Assembly (NCBI RefSeq): GCF_900155635.1
Contig: NZ_LT732540.1
Location: 277,661 to 341,660, forward strand
Source of the DNA: Olsenella urininfantis
GTDB taxonomy: Bacteria > Actinomycetota > Coriobacteriia > Coriobacteriales > Atopobiaceae
Direction of reading: 5' to 3'
DNA: 64,000 nucleotides
Positions 1-8,146 of this stretch are shown here, one piece after another (position 1 is the first letter of the stretch; each line of letters begins with the position of its first letter). Position numbers and translations under genes: made by a program. Under the pieces are notes generated by a model. It ran no database searches. It was not told where the DNA came from and saw only the letters and a program-made list of their open reading frames with translations.

Positions 1-150
1 CACCCGGAGTCCGCTTTCAGGTGGGCGAACGCGCACTTCTCGGCTAAAAGACGCGCGAAACCGCGCATTGACCCACCTGTGGGCGCTGCTGCGGTGGGCG
101 AACGCGCGCACTTCGCGCCGAGGGCCCCTCTCGCCTCGCATCCGCCCACC
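1..150. repeat. 58-bp dyad element array A (two full units plus the end of a third)
   Basis: Units lie at 20-77 and 93-150, each exactly 58 bp, starting GGTGGGCGAACG and ending in (A/C)CCCACC. They are separated by exactly 15 bp. The window opens with CACC at 1-4, which is exactly 15 bp before unit 1, so an earlier unit ends there. The unit ends form an imperfect inverted repeat, while the middle of about 30 bp is variable but GC-rich. The same element with the same spacing recurs at 4069-4345 and once at 23094-23151. Function unknown. The rest of the stretch up to 244 holds only the leader of tmk. Confidence 0.85.
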
Positions 151-244
151 GTGCCCCGTCCCTGCCGTGTGGTGCGGTCTGCTATCGTTTTGGGGCCGGG
201 GCATGGCCTGCCCCTGTGGGACCAGACGGCGAGAGGGAAGAGGC

Positions 245-877
245 ATGGGCATGGAAGTCGACCGCGGCGTGCTGGTCACCCTTGAGGGCGTGGACGGCTG
301 CGGCAAGTCAACCCAGGCGGAGCTGCTCGCACGTTCGCTCGAGCGGGCGGGTCGCGAGGTCGTGCGCCTCAGGGAGCCCGGCGGCACACCGCTGGGCGAG
401 AAGATCCGCAGTCTCCTGCTCGACCTCGCGAACACCGACATGTCCGATGAGTGCGAGGTCCTGCTCTACGAGGCATCCCGCGCCCAGCTCGTGCGCACGG
501 TCGTGGAGCCCGCCCTCGCTCGCGGCGCCGTGGTCCTCTGCGACCGCTTCTTTGACTCCACCTACGCCTACCAGTACGGTGGCCGTGGCCTGGATGAGTC
601 CCTCGTGCGGCGTTGCAACGTGCTGGGAAGCTGCGGCCTGATGCCTGACCTGACCCTCCTGTTCGACCTTGACCCCCGGTTTGCCCACGAGCGCGCGACG
701 CGCGGTTGCGCCGACCGCATGGAGGCGGAGGGCCTTGACTTCCAGAGGCGCGTGCGCGAGGCCTTCCTGCGCGCGGCGGCGCTCGAGCCCGGTCGCTTTG
801 TCGTGGTGGATGCCTCTGGCACCCCAGAGGAGGTTGCCGCCCGCGTCCAAGACGCCTGCACGGCCCTGCTTGCCTAG
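245..877 (+). CDS. tmk: Thymidylate kinase (dTMP kinase)
   Basis: Phosphorylates dTMP to dTDP with ATP in the cytoplasm, an essential step of dTTP synthesis. The 210-residue protein has the P-loop GVDGCGKS at residues 15-22, the CDRFFDST segment that contacts the nucleotide, and the lid-region DRMEAEGLDFQ motif, all in the usual order and at the usual length. The frame is open further upstream, but the ATG at 245 follows a purine-rich AGAGGGAAGAGG ribosome-binding stretch and begins right at the family's N-terminus. It heads the conserved tmk-holB-ricT order known from Gram-positive chromosomes. Confidence 0.93.
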   Translation: MGMEVDRGVLVTLEGVDGCGKSTQAELLARSLERAGREVVRLREPGGTPLGEKIRSLLLDLANTDMSDECEVLLYEASRAQLVRTVVEPALARGAVVLCDRFFDSTYAYQYGGRGLDESLVRRCNVLGSCGLMPDLTLLFDLDPRFAHERATRGCADRMEAEGLDFQRRVREAFLRAAALEPGRFVVVDASGTPEEVAARVQDACTALLA

Positions 878-912
878 CGGACCCCGGCAACGGAACTACC
901 ATATCAAGCTGC

Positions 913-918
913 TACAAT
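913..918 (+). promoter_or_regulatory. Candidate -10 box (TACAAT) before holB
   Basis: TACAAT lies 43 bp before the holB start. The same hexamer occurs before metG (8098) and tatD (10754). No convincing -35 box is visible. Confidence 0.35.
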
Positions 919-960
919 GTCCTATCCGTCCAACGGTTGTGCCATGTCGAGAGGGGACAG

Positions 961-2112
961 GTGGCCAAGACGCAAGATCAAAGCATGCCTGCGGCGCTGG
1001 CCCGCCTTGACCAGCAGCCCCGCGTCCAGCGCTTCTTCGCCACTGCCGTGAGCGCGCACAGGCTGAGCCACGCCTATCTCTTCCTAGGCGCCCCTGGATC
1101 TGGCATGGAGACGGCCGCCCTCGCGCTGGCCCAGTGCATCGTCTGTCCCAACGGCGGAGACGCCAGCTGCGACGAGTGCATCCGCGTCGCCCACCACACC
1201 CACCCTGACGTCCGCTTCCTCAGGCCTGGCAGCGCCAGTGGCTATCTCATCTCGCAGATTCGCGAGCTGGTCTCTGACGTGGCTCTTGCCCCCGTGCGCG
1301 CAACAAGCAAGGTCTACGTCATCGATGGCGCGGGCCTCCTCAGGGCAAGCTCTGCGAACGCCCTGCTCAAGACCATCGAGGAGCCTCCCGAGGGCGTGTA
1401 CTTCATCCTGCTTGCCCGCTCGGCGGCCTCGGTGCTTCCCACCATCGTCTCGCGCTGCCAGCAGGTTCCCTTCCGCGTGGTCTCCCCGGACGTCGCGGAG
1501 AAGGCCGTGGAGCTTGCCTCGGGCATCTCCGGCGCAGACGCGCGCATAGCGCTTTCCGTCGCGGGGACCCCCGAGCGGGCCGCAGAGTTTCTCGCCTCGT
1601 CTGACCGTCGCCAGCTGAGGCGCGTGGTGGTCCGCTCGCTCGCGGGTCTTGCCCGCGCCGACTCCTGGGACGTGCTCGTGTCCGCCAAGGAGATCCTGGA
1701 GGCCGTCCGCGCCCCTCTCGCAGATCTCAAGAGCGCGCAGGAGGCGGCCCTGGGCGAGAACGCCGACTACCTCGCCGCCTCCGCCCTCAAGCAGCTGGAG
1801 GACGCCAACAAGCGCGAGCTAACGGCACGGGAGCGTTCGGGTATGATGGAGGCTCTCTCTGCGGCAAGCTCCCTCCTGCGTGACGTGCTCATGCGCTGCG
1901 AGGGAGTGGGCGAGCGCATCGTCAACGAGGACAGCGCGGACGTGGTAGACCGCATCGCGCAGCAGGCGAGCACCGAGGGCGCCGTCAGGGCCCTCTCGGC
2001 CGTCTCGGATGCCTCCGATGACCTTGCTCGCAACGTAAATCCCCAGCTGGTCATCGAGACCATGCTTCTCTCTGTCAAGGAGGCACTCGCATGCCCGCCG
2101 TCATTCCGGTGA
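961..2112 (+). CDS. holB: DNA polymerase III delta' subunit
   Basis: Clamp-loader subunit that opens and loads the beta sliding clamp during replication. The N-terminal AAA+ fold has a degenerate Walker A (GAPGSGMET, lacking the usual lysine), which fits delta' as the non-ATP-binding stator. A four-cysteine zinc module (CIVC...CDEC) and an SRC motif follow. I chose GTG 961 because GAGAGGGGACAG directly precedes it; a TTG eight codons upstream is less likely. The 383-residue length suits the family. The gene overlaps ricT by 22 bp, so the two are probably translated together. Confidence 0.88.
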   Translation: MAKTQDQSMPAALARLDQQPRVQRFFATAVSAHRLSHAYLFLGAPGSGMETAALALAQCIVCPNGGDASCDECIRVAHHTHPDVRFLRPGSASGYLISQIRELVSDVALAPVRATSKVYVIDGAGLLRASSANALLKTIEEPPEGVYFILLARSAASVLPTIVSRCQQVPFRVVSPDVAEKAVELASGISGADARIALSVAGTPERAAEFLASSDRRQLRRVVVRSLAGLARADSWDVLVSAKEILEAVRAPLADLKSAQEAALGENADYLAASALKQLEDANKRELTARERSGMMEALSAASSLLRDVLMRCEGVGERIVNEDSADVVDRIAQQASTEGAVRALSAVSDASDDLARNVNPQLVIETMLLSVKEALACPPSFR

Positions 2113-3596
2113 AGTTCAAGTACGCAGCCCACGACCTCTGGTTCGACCCAGCCGACACGGGTGCCCAGGAGGGCGACCACGTCATCTGCACCACGGAGCG
2201 CAGTCAGGAGATAGGCCTTGCCACCATGGACGGCATGGAGGTCAGCGAGGAGCGCCTGCGAGAGGTGATAGGGGAGGCGGAGCTGCGCCCGGTGTCGCGC
2301 GTCGCAGACGACGCCGACCTTGGCCGAGCGGACATGCTGGCCCGCAAGGGAGACGACACGCTCCCGCTCTTCCGTCGCCTCGTCCAGGAGAGCGGGCTGG
2401 ACATGAAGCCCGTGGGAGTGGAGTACCTCTTTGGTGGCGGCAAGGTGGTGTGCTACTTCTCCTCCGAGGAGCGCGTGGACTTCCGCCACCTGGTCAAGGA
2501 CCTCTCTCGCGAGCTGCACGAGCGCATAGACATGCGCCAGATCGGCGTGCGAGAGGAGGCCGCCATCGTGGGCGGCTACGCCCACTGCGGCCAGGAGCTC
2601 TGCTGCGCGCGCTTCGGCAAGCAGTTCGAGCCCGTCTCCATCCGCATGGCCAAGGAGCAGGACCTGCCGCTCAACGCATCCAAGATCTCCGGCGCCTGTG
2701 GTCGCCTCATGTGCTGCCTGCGCTACGAGTTCGACGCCTACCGAGACTTCAAGCAGCGCGCCCCCAAGCGCAATGCCGTCATAGACACGCCCCTGGGCAA
2801 GGCCAAGATCGTGGAGTACGACACGCCCAAGGAGCAGATCTGCCTGCGCATCGAGAACGGCAAGCAGGTGCGCATCCCGCTTTCGGACATGGTTGCCTCC
2901 GAGGCGGCGTGCAAGAAGAGCGAGGAGCTCCACTGCCCCTGCCGCCCTGACACCGTGACCCGCGCGGCCCTGGACAGGCTCGAGTCGCCGGACATCCAGA
3001 TGGCGCTGGCCGAGCTGGACCGCGCCCATGGCATCATCCCCGCCGACGAGCAGGGCTTCGACTCCTCGGACATCTTCGTGAAGCAGAAGCCCCGGCGCAG
3101 GCGTGGGCACCGCGAGGGCGAGGGGCCGGCGGAGCCCCTGGTGAGGGTCGGTCGTCCGCATCAGCAGCCCAAGGACGCGGACGGTGGCTCTTCCGCGCAG
3201 GATTCCGGCCGCACGAGGCGCAGGCGCAAGAAGTCTCCCGCCGAGGCACAGGAGACCGCCGCGGACATGCCCGCCCAGACCACCGGCCGCAAGCGTCGCC
3301 ACCATCGCGGCAAGGGACAGGAGGGTGGCGCCGCCGCCCAGACCAATCCCAGCCCCAATCCAAAGCCCCAGACGGATGCGGTGGCGGAGGACAAGCCCAA
3401 GAGGCGCCGCCGTCGCCCGGGCGACCATGGGGGCCAGCGCTCCCAGCAGACGGGGCCACAGCAGCAGCCGAGGGCCGAGGGCTCGCCGGAGGCGGCAGGA
3501 CGCCCTGAGGGCTCCTCTCGTTCGCGCAGGCGCCGCCGACGCGGTGGCGGCGGATCCGGTTCCCCCGCGGCTCCCGCCCAGGGATCTGGAGAGTAG
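2091..3596 (+). CDS. ricT: PSP1-domain regulatory protein RicT (YaaT-like)
   Basis: The first ~300 residues are a PSP1/RicT domain with the conserved cysteine pairs CGQELCC and CGRLMCC that bind Fe-S clusters in Bacillus RicT, where it acts in the Y-complex that controls RNase Y processing. Residues from about 320 to 501 form a disordered, highly basic tail with clusters such as RRRRK and RRRRRRG, glutamines and prolines, which is an unusual lineage extension that may bind RNA. The ATG at 2091 has AAGGAGG eight bases upstream and lies inside holB. Its neighbours match the holB-ricT order of Gram-positive bacteria. Confidence 0.88.
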   Translation: MPAVIPVKFKYAAHDLWFDPADTGAQEGDHVICTTERSQEIGLATMDGMEVSEERLREVIGEAELRPVSRVADDADLGRADMLARKGDDTLPLFRRLVQESGLDMKPVGVEYLFGGGKVVCYFSSEERVDFRHLVKDLSRELHERIDMRQIGVREEAAIVGGYAHCGQELCCARFGKQFEPVSIRMAKEQDLPLNASKISGACGRLMCCLRYEFDAYRDFKQRAPKRNAVIDTPLGKAKIVEYDTPKEQICLRIENGKQVRIPLSDMVASEAACKKSEELHCPCRPDTVTRAALDRLESPDIQMALAELDRAHGIIPADEQGFDSSDIFVKQKPRRRRGHREGEGPAEPLVRVGRPHQQPKDADGGSSAQDSGRTRRRRKKSPAEAQETAADMPAQTTGRKRRHHRGKGQEGGAAAQTNPSPNPKPQTDAVAEDKPKRRRRRPGDHGGQRSQQTGPQQQPRAEGSPEAAGRPEGSSRSRRRRRRGGGGSGSPAAPAQGSGE

Positions 3597-3601
3597 CGCC
3601 C

Positions 3602-4027
3602 ATGTACGAGCTCTCGACCGAGTACTGGTTTGACAGCGCCCACTTCCTCACGGACTACCACGGGAAGTGCGAGAACCTCCACGGGCACCAGTGGCGCGTC
3701 ACCGCCTACATCGCCGCAGACCAGCTGGAGGAGGGCGGGACCGACAAGGGCATGGTGCGGGACTTCGTGGCCTTCAAGCGCATCGTGCGCGAGGAGTGCG
3801 ACGCCTTGGACCACAGCTTCCTGGTGGAGGAGGGCTCGCTTGCCCCTGCCACCATCGCCGCGCTCGAGGGCGAGGGCTTCACGCTCACCATCCTGCCCTT
3901 CCGGACCACCTCGGAGAACCTCGCCCGCTACCTGGCCGGGCGCCTTGAGGCGCGCGGGCTTCCCGTCTCGCGCGTGGACTGCAACGAGACGCCCAACAAC
4001 CGGGCGAGCTATATTCCGGAGCGCTAG
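3602..4027 (+). CDS. queD: 6-carboxy-tetrahydropterin synthase (QueD/PTPS family)
   Basis: Likely makes 6-carboxy-tetrahydropterin from 7,8-dihydroneopterin triphosphate on the queuosine/7-deazaguanine route. Visible signatures are the zinc-ligand histidine in FDSAHFL, the catalytic cysteine followed by the histidine pair in CENLHGH (Cx3HGH, the QueD/PTPS-II type) and a C-terminal ETPNN. At 141 residues it has family length. It starts five bases after the ricT stop, so it is in the same operon. No queC, queE or queF is in the window, so the pathway assignment rests on the motif. Confidence 0.82.
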   Translation: MYELSTEYWFDSAHFLTDYHGKCENLHGHQWRVTAYIAADQLEEGGTDKGMVRDFVAFKRIVREECDALDHSFLVEEGSLAPATIAALEGEGFTLTILPFRTTSENLARYLAGRLEARGLPVSRVDCNETPNNRASYIPER

Positions 4028-4068
4028 GGGCGCGGCGGCTTTGGCCGTGTGATGTCTGCGGGCCTCGG

Positions 4069-4345
4069 GGTGGGCGAACACGGTCGCAAGGCCACTCTCG
4101 GCGAAAAAACCGCGCATCTACCCACCGCCTGCGCCTGCTGAGGTGGGCCAACACGCGCTTTTTGGCGGCGAGGCGCCTTGGATGGCTCGTTCGCCCACCT
4201 CGGAGCCCGGTTTTGGTGGGCCAACGTGGCCCTAGCGTCCCTCTCGGCGAGAAAACCGCACGTTCGCCCACCGTGGCCGACCCCACAAGTGGGCGAACGT
4301 GGTGTCCAGGACGCTTTTCCGCAAGAGCAGCCGCATCCGCCCACC
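4069..4345. repeat. 58-bp dyad element array B (four units, 73-bp period)
   Basis: Units at 4069-4126, 4142-4199, 4215-4272 and 4288-4345 are each 58 bp and separated by exactly 15 bp. Ends are GGTGGGC(G/C)AAC (AGTGGG in the last) and CCCACC. Units 1 and 3 also share CTCTCGGCGA(A/G)AAAACCGC in the middle. The array fills the gap between queD and the GH5-like gene; a trailing GGGCGAA at 4374 may be a decayed remnant. No gene is visible here. Confidence 0.9.
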
Positions 4346-4400
4346 GCCCCAGGGTCTCGCGCTCCAGCCTTTCGGGCGAATTAATGTCCGGCGCGCAGGA

Positions 4401-4406
4401 TATACT
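4401..4406 (+). promoter_or_regulatory. Candidate -10 box (TATACT) after array B
   Basis: TATACT lies 57 bp before the GH5-like gene and 56 bp after the last dyad unit; the -35 region would fall in the trailing repeat remnant. Confidence 0.4.
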
Positions 4407-4462
4407 CAGCCTAGAACGCAGGTTTGCGGACCGGTCGTCCCCTCGCCAGATTGGAGCCCAGC

Positions 4463-5503
4463 ATGGCCACGCGCGCACTGCACGGTGTGAACCTCGCCGG
4501 TTGGCTGACGCTCGAGCCGTGGGTCACGCCGGAGCTCTTTGCGGACACGGGTGCCCTGGACGAGGAGTCCCTCGTGGCCTCCGTGGGCAGGGACCGCTAC
4601 CAGGAGCTGGTCAAGCGGCATCGCGAGAAGTTCCTCTCGCAGGCGGACTTCATGGCCATAGCCGCCCGTGGCTTCAATGCCGTGCGCCTCTGCGTTCCCT
4701 GGTACGCCTTCGGCGAGGCCGGGCCGGAGCCAGGCCCCTTCCTGGGTTGCATAGGCCAGGTAGATGCGGCCTTTGACTGGGCGGACGAGATAGACCTCAA
4801 GATGGTCCTGGTGCTGGGCGTCACGCCTGGGGAGCGCACGGGTGAGTCCCTGCTGGTCCGCAACCGTGACGACTTCAGGCACTACCGGGACGACATGCTG
4901 CTGGTGCTCGCCGCCCTTTCCAGGCGCTACGGACTGCGGGCGTCGCTCGCGGGCATCGAGGTGGCTGACGAGGTCATGCCCCAGGAGCGCCGCGGGCTCT
5001 CGCTCACGGACGGCGTTCCCCTGCACGTGCTGCGCAACTACTATCGAGACGCCTACGATGCCATACGCGGCAACGCCCCAGACGTCACGGTCATCCTGCC
5101 GGACGCGGGCCTGCGCGGTGCCTGGGGTCGCTTCATGGCCCCGCGTCGCTACCACAACGTGTGGTTTGACAGCCATCTGTATCACTACCTGGACAGGGCC
5201 TCCAGCCCCGGCCCCACGGGCGTCCGCAGCCTGGCGGAGGCGTCGAGGAGGTCCCTCGAGCTCGTGGGGAAGGGCGGCCTGCCCGTGATGGTCGGCAAAT
5301 GGTCGGCATCGCTGCCCTTCTCGGACTCGTCCACCACGCCCGAGGGGAGAATCGCCCTGGAGCGCGTGTTTGTCGCCGAGCAGATTGCCGCGTTTAGGTC
5401 CTGTCCTGCCTGGTTCTTCCAGACCTGGAAGACCAGCGCCCGTCTGAGCAGCTGGGACGCTAGAGTTGCCCTCTCGTCCTTCGAGCGAAGGATGCTTGTC
5501 TGA
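4463..5503 (+). CDS. GH5-family (exo-beta-1,3-glucanase-like) protein, probably catalytically inactive
   Basis: The 346-residue protein has the GVNLAGWL opening typical of GH5 exo-1,3-glucanases and a TIM-barrel-like length. The acid/base glutamate is kept at residue 170 (VADEV, in place of the usual NEP). The nucleophile position, normally VGEWS, reads VGKWS at residue 279, so the nucleophilic glutamate is a lysine (AAA at 5297-5299, one base from GAA). No signal peptide is evident. ATG 4463 has GGAG six bases upstream; an in-frame GTG at 4424 lacks one. It overlaps rsmI by one base (TGATG). It may be a binding protein rather than an enzyme. Confidence 0.75.
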   Translation: MATRALHGVNLAGWLTLEPWVTPELFADTGALDEESLVASVGRDRYQELVKRHREKFLSQADFMAIAARGFNAVRLCVPWYAFGEAGPEPGPFLGCIGQVDAAFDWADEIDLKMVLVLGVTPGERTGESLLVRNRDDFRHYRDDMLLVLAALSRRYGLRASLAGIEVADEVMPQERRGLSLTDGVPLHVLRNYYRDAYDAIRGNAPDVTVILPDAGLRGAWGRFMAPRRYHNVWFDSHLYHYLDRASSPGPTGVRSLAEASRRSLELVGKGGLPVMVGKWSASLPFSDSSTTPEGRIALERVFVAEQIAAFRSCPAWFFQTWKTSARLSSWDARVALSSFERRMLV

Positions 5504-6378
5504 TGGAGAAAAAGTTGGAAGAGGGCCTGCTCTCCGTCGTGGGAACGCCCATAGGGAACCTCTCTGATGCCTCGCCTCGCGTGCTTGACACGCTACGAGG
5601 CTCTGACCTCTTGCTTTGCGAGGACACGCGCGTCACGAGCAAGCTGCTTGCGCACTTCGGCATACGTGTGACGCTCCATCGCGCGGACGAGAACGTCATC
5701 GCGCAGCGTGTAGAGGGGGTGCTCGCGCGCCTGCGGGAGGGCCAGCACGTCTCTTTCGTCTCGGACGCCGGCATGCCGGGCGTGTCGGACCCAGGGCGCG
5801 TCCTGGTGGACGCCGCGCTCGACGCGGGAGCCAGGGTCGAGGTCATTCCAGGGCCCTCTGCGGCCATCTGCGCGCTGGTGGCCTCGGGCCTGCCCATGGA
5901 GCACTTCTTCTTCGAGGGCTTCCTGCCGCGCAGGCACGGCCAGCAGCTCGAGCGCCTTCGCGCCCTCGCCCCCATACCAGGGGCCCTGGTGCTCTACGAG
6001 TCACCCCATCGCGTGGCTGCGACGCTTGTCTGCGTGGCGGAGGCGTTTCCCGCACGCAGGGTGGCGCTGGTGCGAGAGCTCACCAAGCTGCACGAGGAGG
6101 TTCTGAGAGGGCTCTCGTCCGATCTGGCCACACAGGTGGCCGAGAGGGGAGAGCTCAAGGGGGAGTGCGCCATCGTCATAGAGGGTCCCGGCGAGGAGGA
6201 GCTGAGGCAGCTCTCGTCAGCCGCCGGCCCCTCCCTGGAGGAGGAGATGGGAAGGGCCCTCGCGGCCGGGGAGCCCAAGTCCGTCCTGGCGAAGCGCCTG
6301 GCAAAGCAGTTCGGCCGTCCCCGCTCCGAGGTCTACGACCTCGTGCTGGCGCAATCGGGGAACACCGAGGGTCATTAG
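5503..6378 (+). CDS. rsmI: 16S rRNA (cytidine-1402-2'-O)-methyltransferase
   Basis: Transfers a methyl group from S-adenosylmethionine to the ribose of C1402 in the 30S decoding centre. The 291-residue sequence shows the tetrapyrrole-methylase-type fold markers GTPIGNL near the N-terminus, CEDTRVT, SDAGMPGVSDPG and VIPGPSA in order. It is translationally coupled to the preceding gene through a TGATG overlap. Its position upstream of metG and rsmA matches the Gram-positive order. Confidence 0.92.
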   Translation: MEKKLEEGLLSVVGTPIGNLSDASPRVLDTLRGSDLLLCEDTRVTSKLLAHFGIRVTLHRADENVIAQRVEGVLARLREGQHVSFVSDAGMPGVSDPGRVLVDAALDAGARVEVIPGPSAAICALVASGLPMEHFFFEGFLPRRHGQQLERLRALAPIPGALVLYESPHRVAATLVCVAEAFPARRVALVRELTKLHEEVLRGLSSDLATQVAERGELKGECAIVIEGPGEEELRQLSSAAGPSLEEEMGRALAAGEPKSVLAKRLAKQFGRPRSEVYDLVLAQSGNTEGH

Positions 6379-6434
6379 TCGAAGCACATGGTTCATGCCG
6401 TTGCGCCCACGCGCTTCTGCAGAGAGGAGTCCGC

Positions 6435-8057
6435 ATGCTCGTGAACGACAGGATCTGGGTTGCCCAGGGGGAGAGGCCCTGCCACCTTCTGCTCAACCAG
6501 GCAAACCGCCACGGCCTCATCGCCGGCGCCTCCGGCACGGGCAAGACCGTCACGCTCAAGCTGCTGGCGGAGGGCTTCTCCAACGCGGGCGTCCCCGTGT
6601 TCATGGCAGACGTGAAGGGCGATGTCACGGGCATGGCCCAGGCGGGAGAGATCTCTGACGGCCTGCGCAGGCGCATGGACTTCTTCGGCATCAAGGAGGA
6701 CGAGTTCATCTTCCAGGCCGCTCCGGTGCGCATCTGGGACATGCTCGGTGACCCCGGCATTCCCGTGCGCATCACCGTCTCTGACATGGGCCCCGTCCTC
6801 CTCAGCCGCCTCCTCGGCCTGACCGACGTGCAGGAGGGCGTGCTCAACATAGTCTTTCGCGTGGCGGACGACGAGGGGCTGCTGCTCATTGACCTCAAGG
6901 ATCTGCGCAGCATGCTGGCCTACGTAGCCGAGCACGCAAAGGACTACCAGACCAGCTACGGCAACGTCTCCGCGCAGTCCGTGGGCGCCATTCAGCGCGC
7001 TCTGATTGCCGTGGAGGACCAGGGCGGCAACGTCTTCTTCGGCGAGCCCGCCCTCAGCCTCGAGGACTTGATCGCCTGCGGCCCCGACGGCCGTGGCTAC
7101 GTGAACGTCCTCAACGCCGCCCGCCTGATCCAGAGCCCGCAGGTCTATGCCATGTTCCTGCTCTGGATGCTCTCGTCCCTCTTCGACGTCCTGCCCGAGG
7201 TGGGAGACCCCGAGAAGCCTCGCCTGGTGTTCTTCTTCGATGAGGCCCACCTGCTCTTCAGCGGCATGCCCAAGCAGCTCGAGGACAAGATCGTCCAGGT
7301 GGTCAAGCTGATTCGCTCCAAGGGCGTGGGCATCTACTTCATCACCCAGTCCCCCTCGGACATTCCCGATGCCGTTCTGGCGCAGCTCTCCAACCGCGTC
7401 CAGCATGGCCTGCGCGCCTACACCCCCGCCGAGCAGAAGGTGGTGAGGGCCGCGGCGTCCTCCTTCAGGTCCAACCCCGCCTTTGACTCCGTCCAGGCCC
7501 TCCAGGAGCTGGGCACGGGCGAGGCCCTGGTCTCCATGCTGGACGAGGGTGGCACCCCCAGCGTGGTGGAGCGCGCCAAGGTCCTCTTCCCCCAGTGCCG
7601 CATGGCGGCGGCGGACCCCGAGCTCGTCCAGGGCGTCCTTTCCTCCCAGACGGAGCTCATGGCCCGCTATGGCTTGGCCGTGGACCGCGAGAGCGCCTTC
7701 GAGCTCCTCAACCAGCAGGCTGCCCAGTCCGCAGAGGCCGCACGCCTCGCCGCGGAGCGCGCCGCCTTCGAGAAAGAGAAGGCGGAGTTCGAGGCCCAGC
7801 GCCAGAAGGAGGCCGAGAAGGCCCAGAAGCAGGCCGAGAGGGACGCAGAGCGTGCGCGGCGCCAGGCCGAGAAGGAGGCCGAGCGCCAGGCCCGTCTCGC
7901 CGAGCGCCAGGCGGAGCGCGAGGAGCGCGAGCGTCAGAAGCGCGAGGAGCAGATGGCGAAGAACGTGGGCAGGTTCGCCACGTCCATCCTGGGCACCTTC
8001 GGGCGAGAGGCCACGCGCCAGCTCACCCGTGGCCTCTTCGGGGCCCTTAAGCGCTAG
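6435..8057 (+). CDS. HerA-like helicase (DUF853 family ATPase)
   Basis: Predicted hexameric ATPase of the HerA/FtsK superfamily. Walker A is GASGTGKT at residues 31-38, Walker B is LVFFFDEAH near residue 270, and a TQSPSDIP segment lies downstream, as in DUF853 proteins. The last ~110 residues are a long charged coiled coil rich in E, K, R, Q and A, then a short amphipathic end. The ATG at 6435 follows AGAGGAGT; the frame is open upstream only as a shadow of rsmI. The exact substrate (DNA repair or translocation) is not known for this family. Confidence 0.82.
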   Translation: MLVNDRIWVAQGERPCHLLLNQANRHGLIAGASGTGKTVTLKLLAEGFSNAGVPVFMADVKGDVTGMAQAGEISDGLRRRMDFFGIKEDEFIFQAAPVRIWDMLGDPGIPVRITVSDMGPVLLSRLLGLTDVQEGVLNIVFRVADDEGLLLIDLKDLRSMLAYVAEHAKDYQTSYGNVSAQSVGAIQRALIAVEDQGGNVFFGEPALSLEDLIACGPDGRGYVNVLNAARLIQSPQVYAMFLLWMLSSLFDVLPEVGDPEKPRLVFFFDEAHLLFSGMPKQLEDKIVQVVKLIRSKGVGIYFITQSPSDIPDAVLAQLSNRVQHGLRAYTPAEQKVVRAAASSFRSNPAFDSVQALQELGTGEALVSMLDEGGTPSVVERAKVLFPQCRMAAADPELVQGVLSSQTELMARYGLAVDRESAFELLNQQAAQSAEAARLAAERAAFEKEKAEFEAQRQKEAEKAQKQAERDAERARRQAEKEAERQARLAERQAEREERERQKREEQMAKNVGRFATSILGTFGREATRQLTRGLFGALKR

Positions 8058-8097
8058 GGCCGCCCCCCTCTCTAGCGCCACACGCCACCAGCTGTTG

Positions 8098-8103
8098 TAC
8101 AAT
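8098..8103 (+). promoter_or_regulatory. Candidate -10 box (TACAAT) before metG
   Basis: TACAAT lies 43 bp upstream of the metG start in the 89-bp gap after the helicase gene. Confidence 0.4.
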
Positions 8104-8146
8104 CAAGAGCTGCTCGTACGGCACCATCCGTCATCAGGAGACCACC

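Noticed and set aside
1767..3428. Long minus-strand open frame opposite holB and ricT
   Set aside because: No family motif; it is the mirror of GC-rich codon bias on the other strand, where two well-supported genes lie.
1..4345. CRISPR array reading of the 73-bp periodic arrays
   Set aside because: The conserved parts are only 7-14 bp at the unit ends, units share core sequence, and no cas genes are near. A CRISPR array needs near-identical repeats of 23 bp or more.
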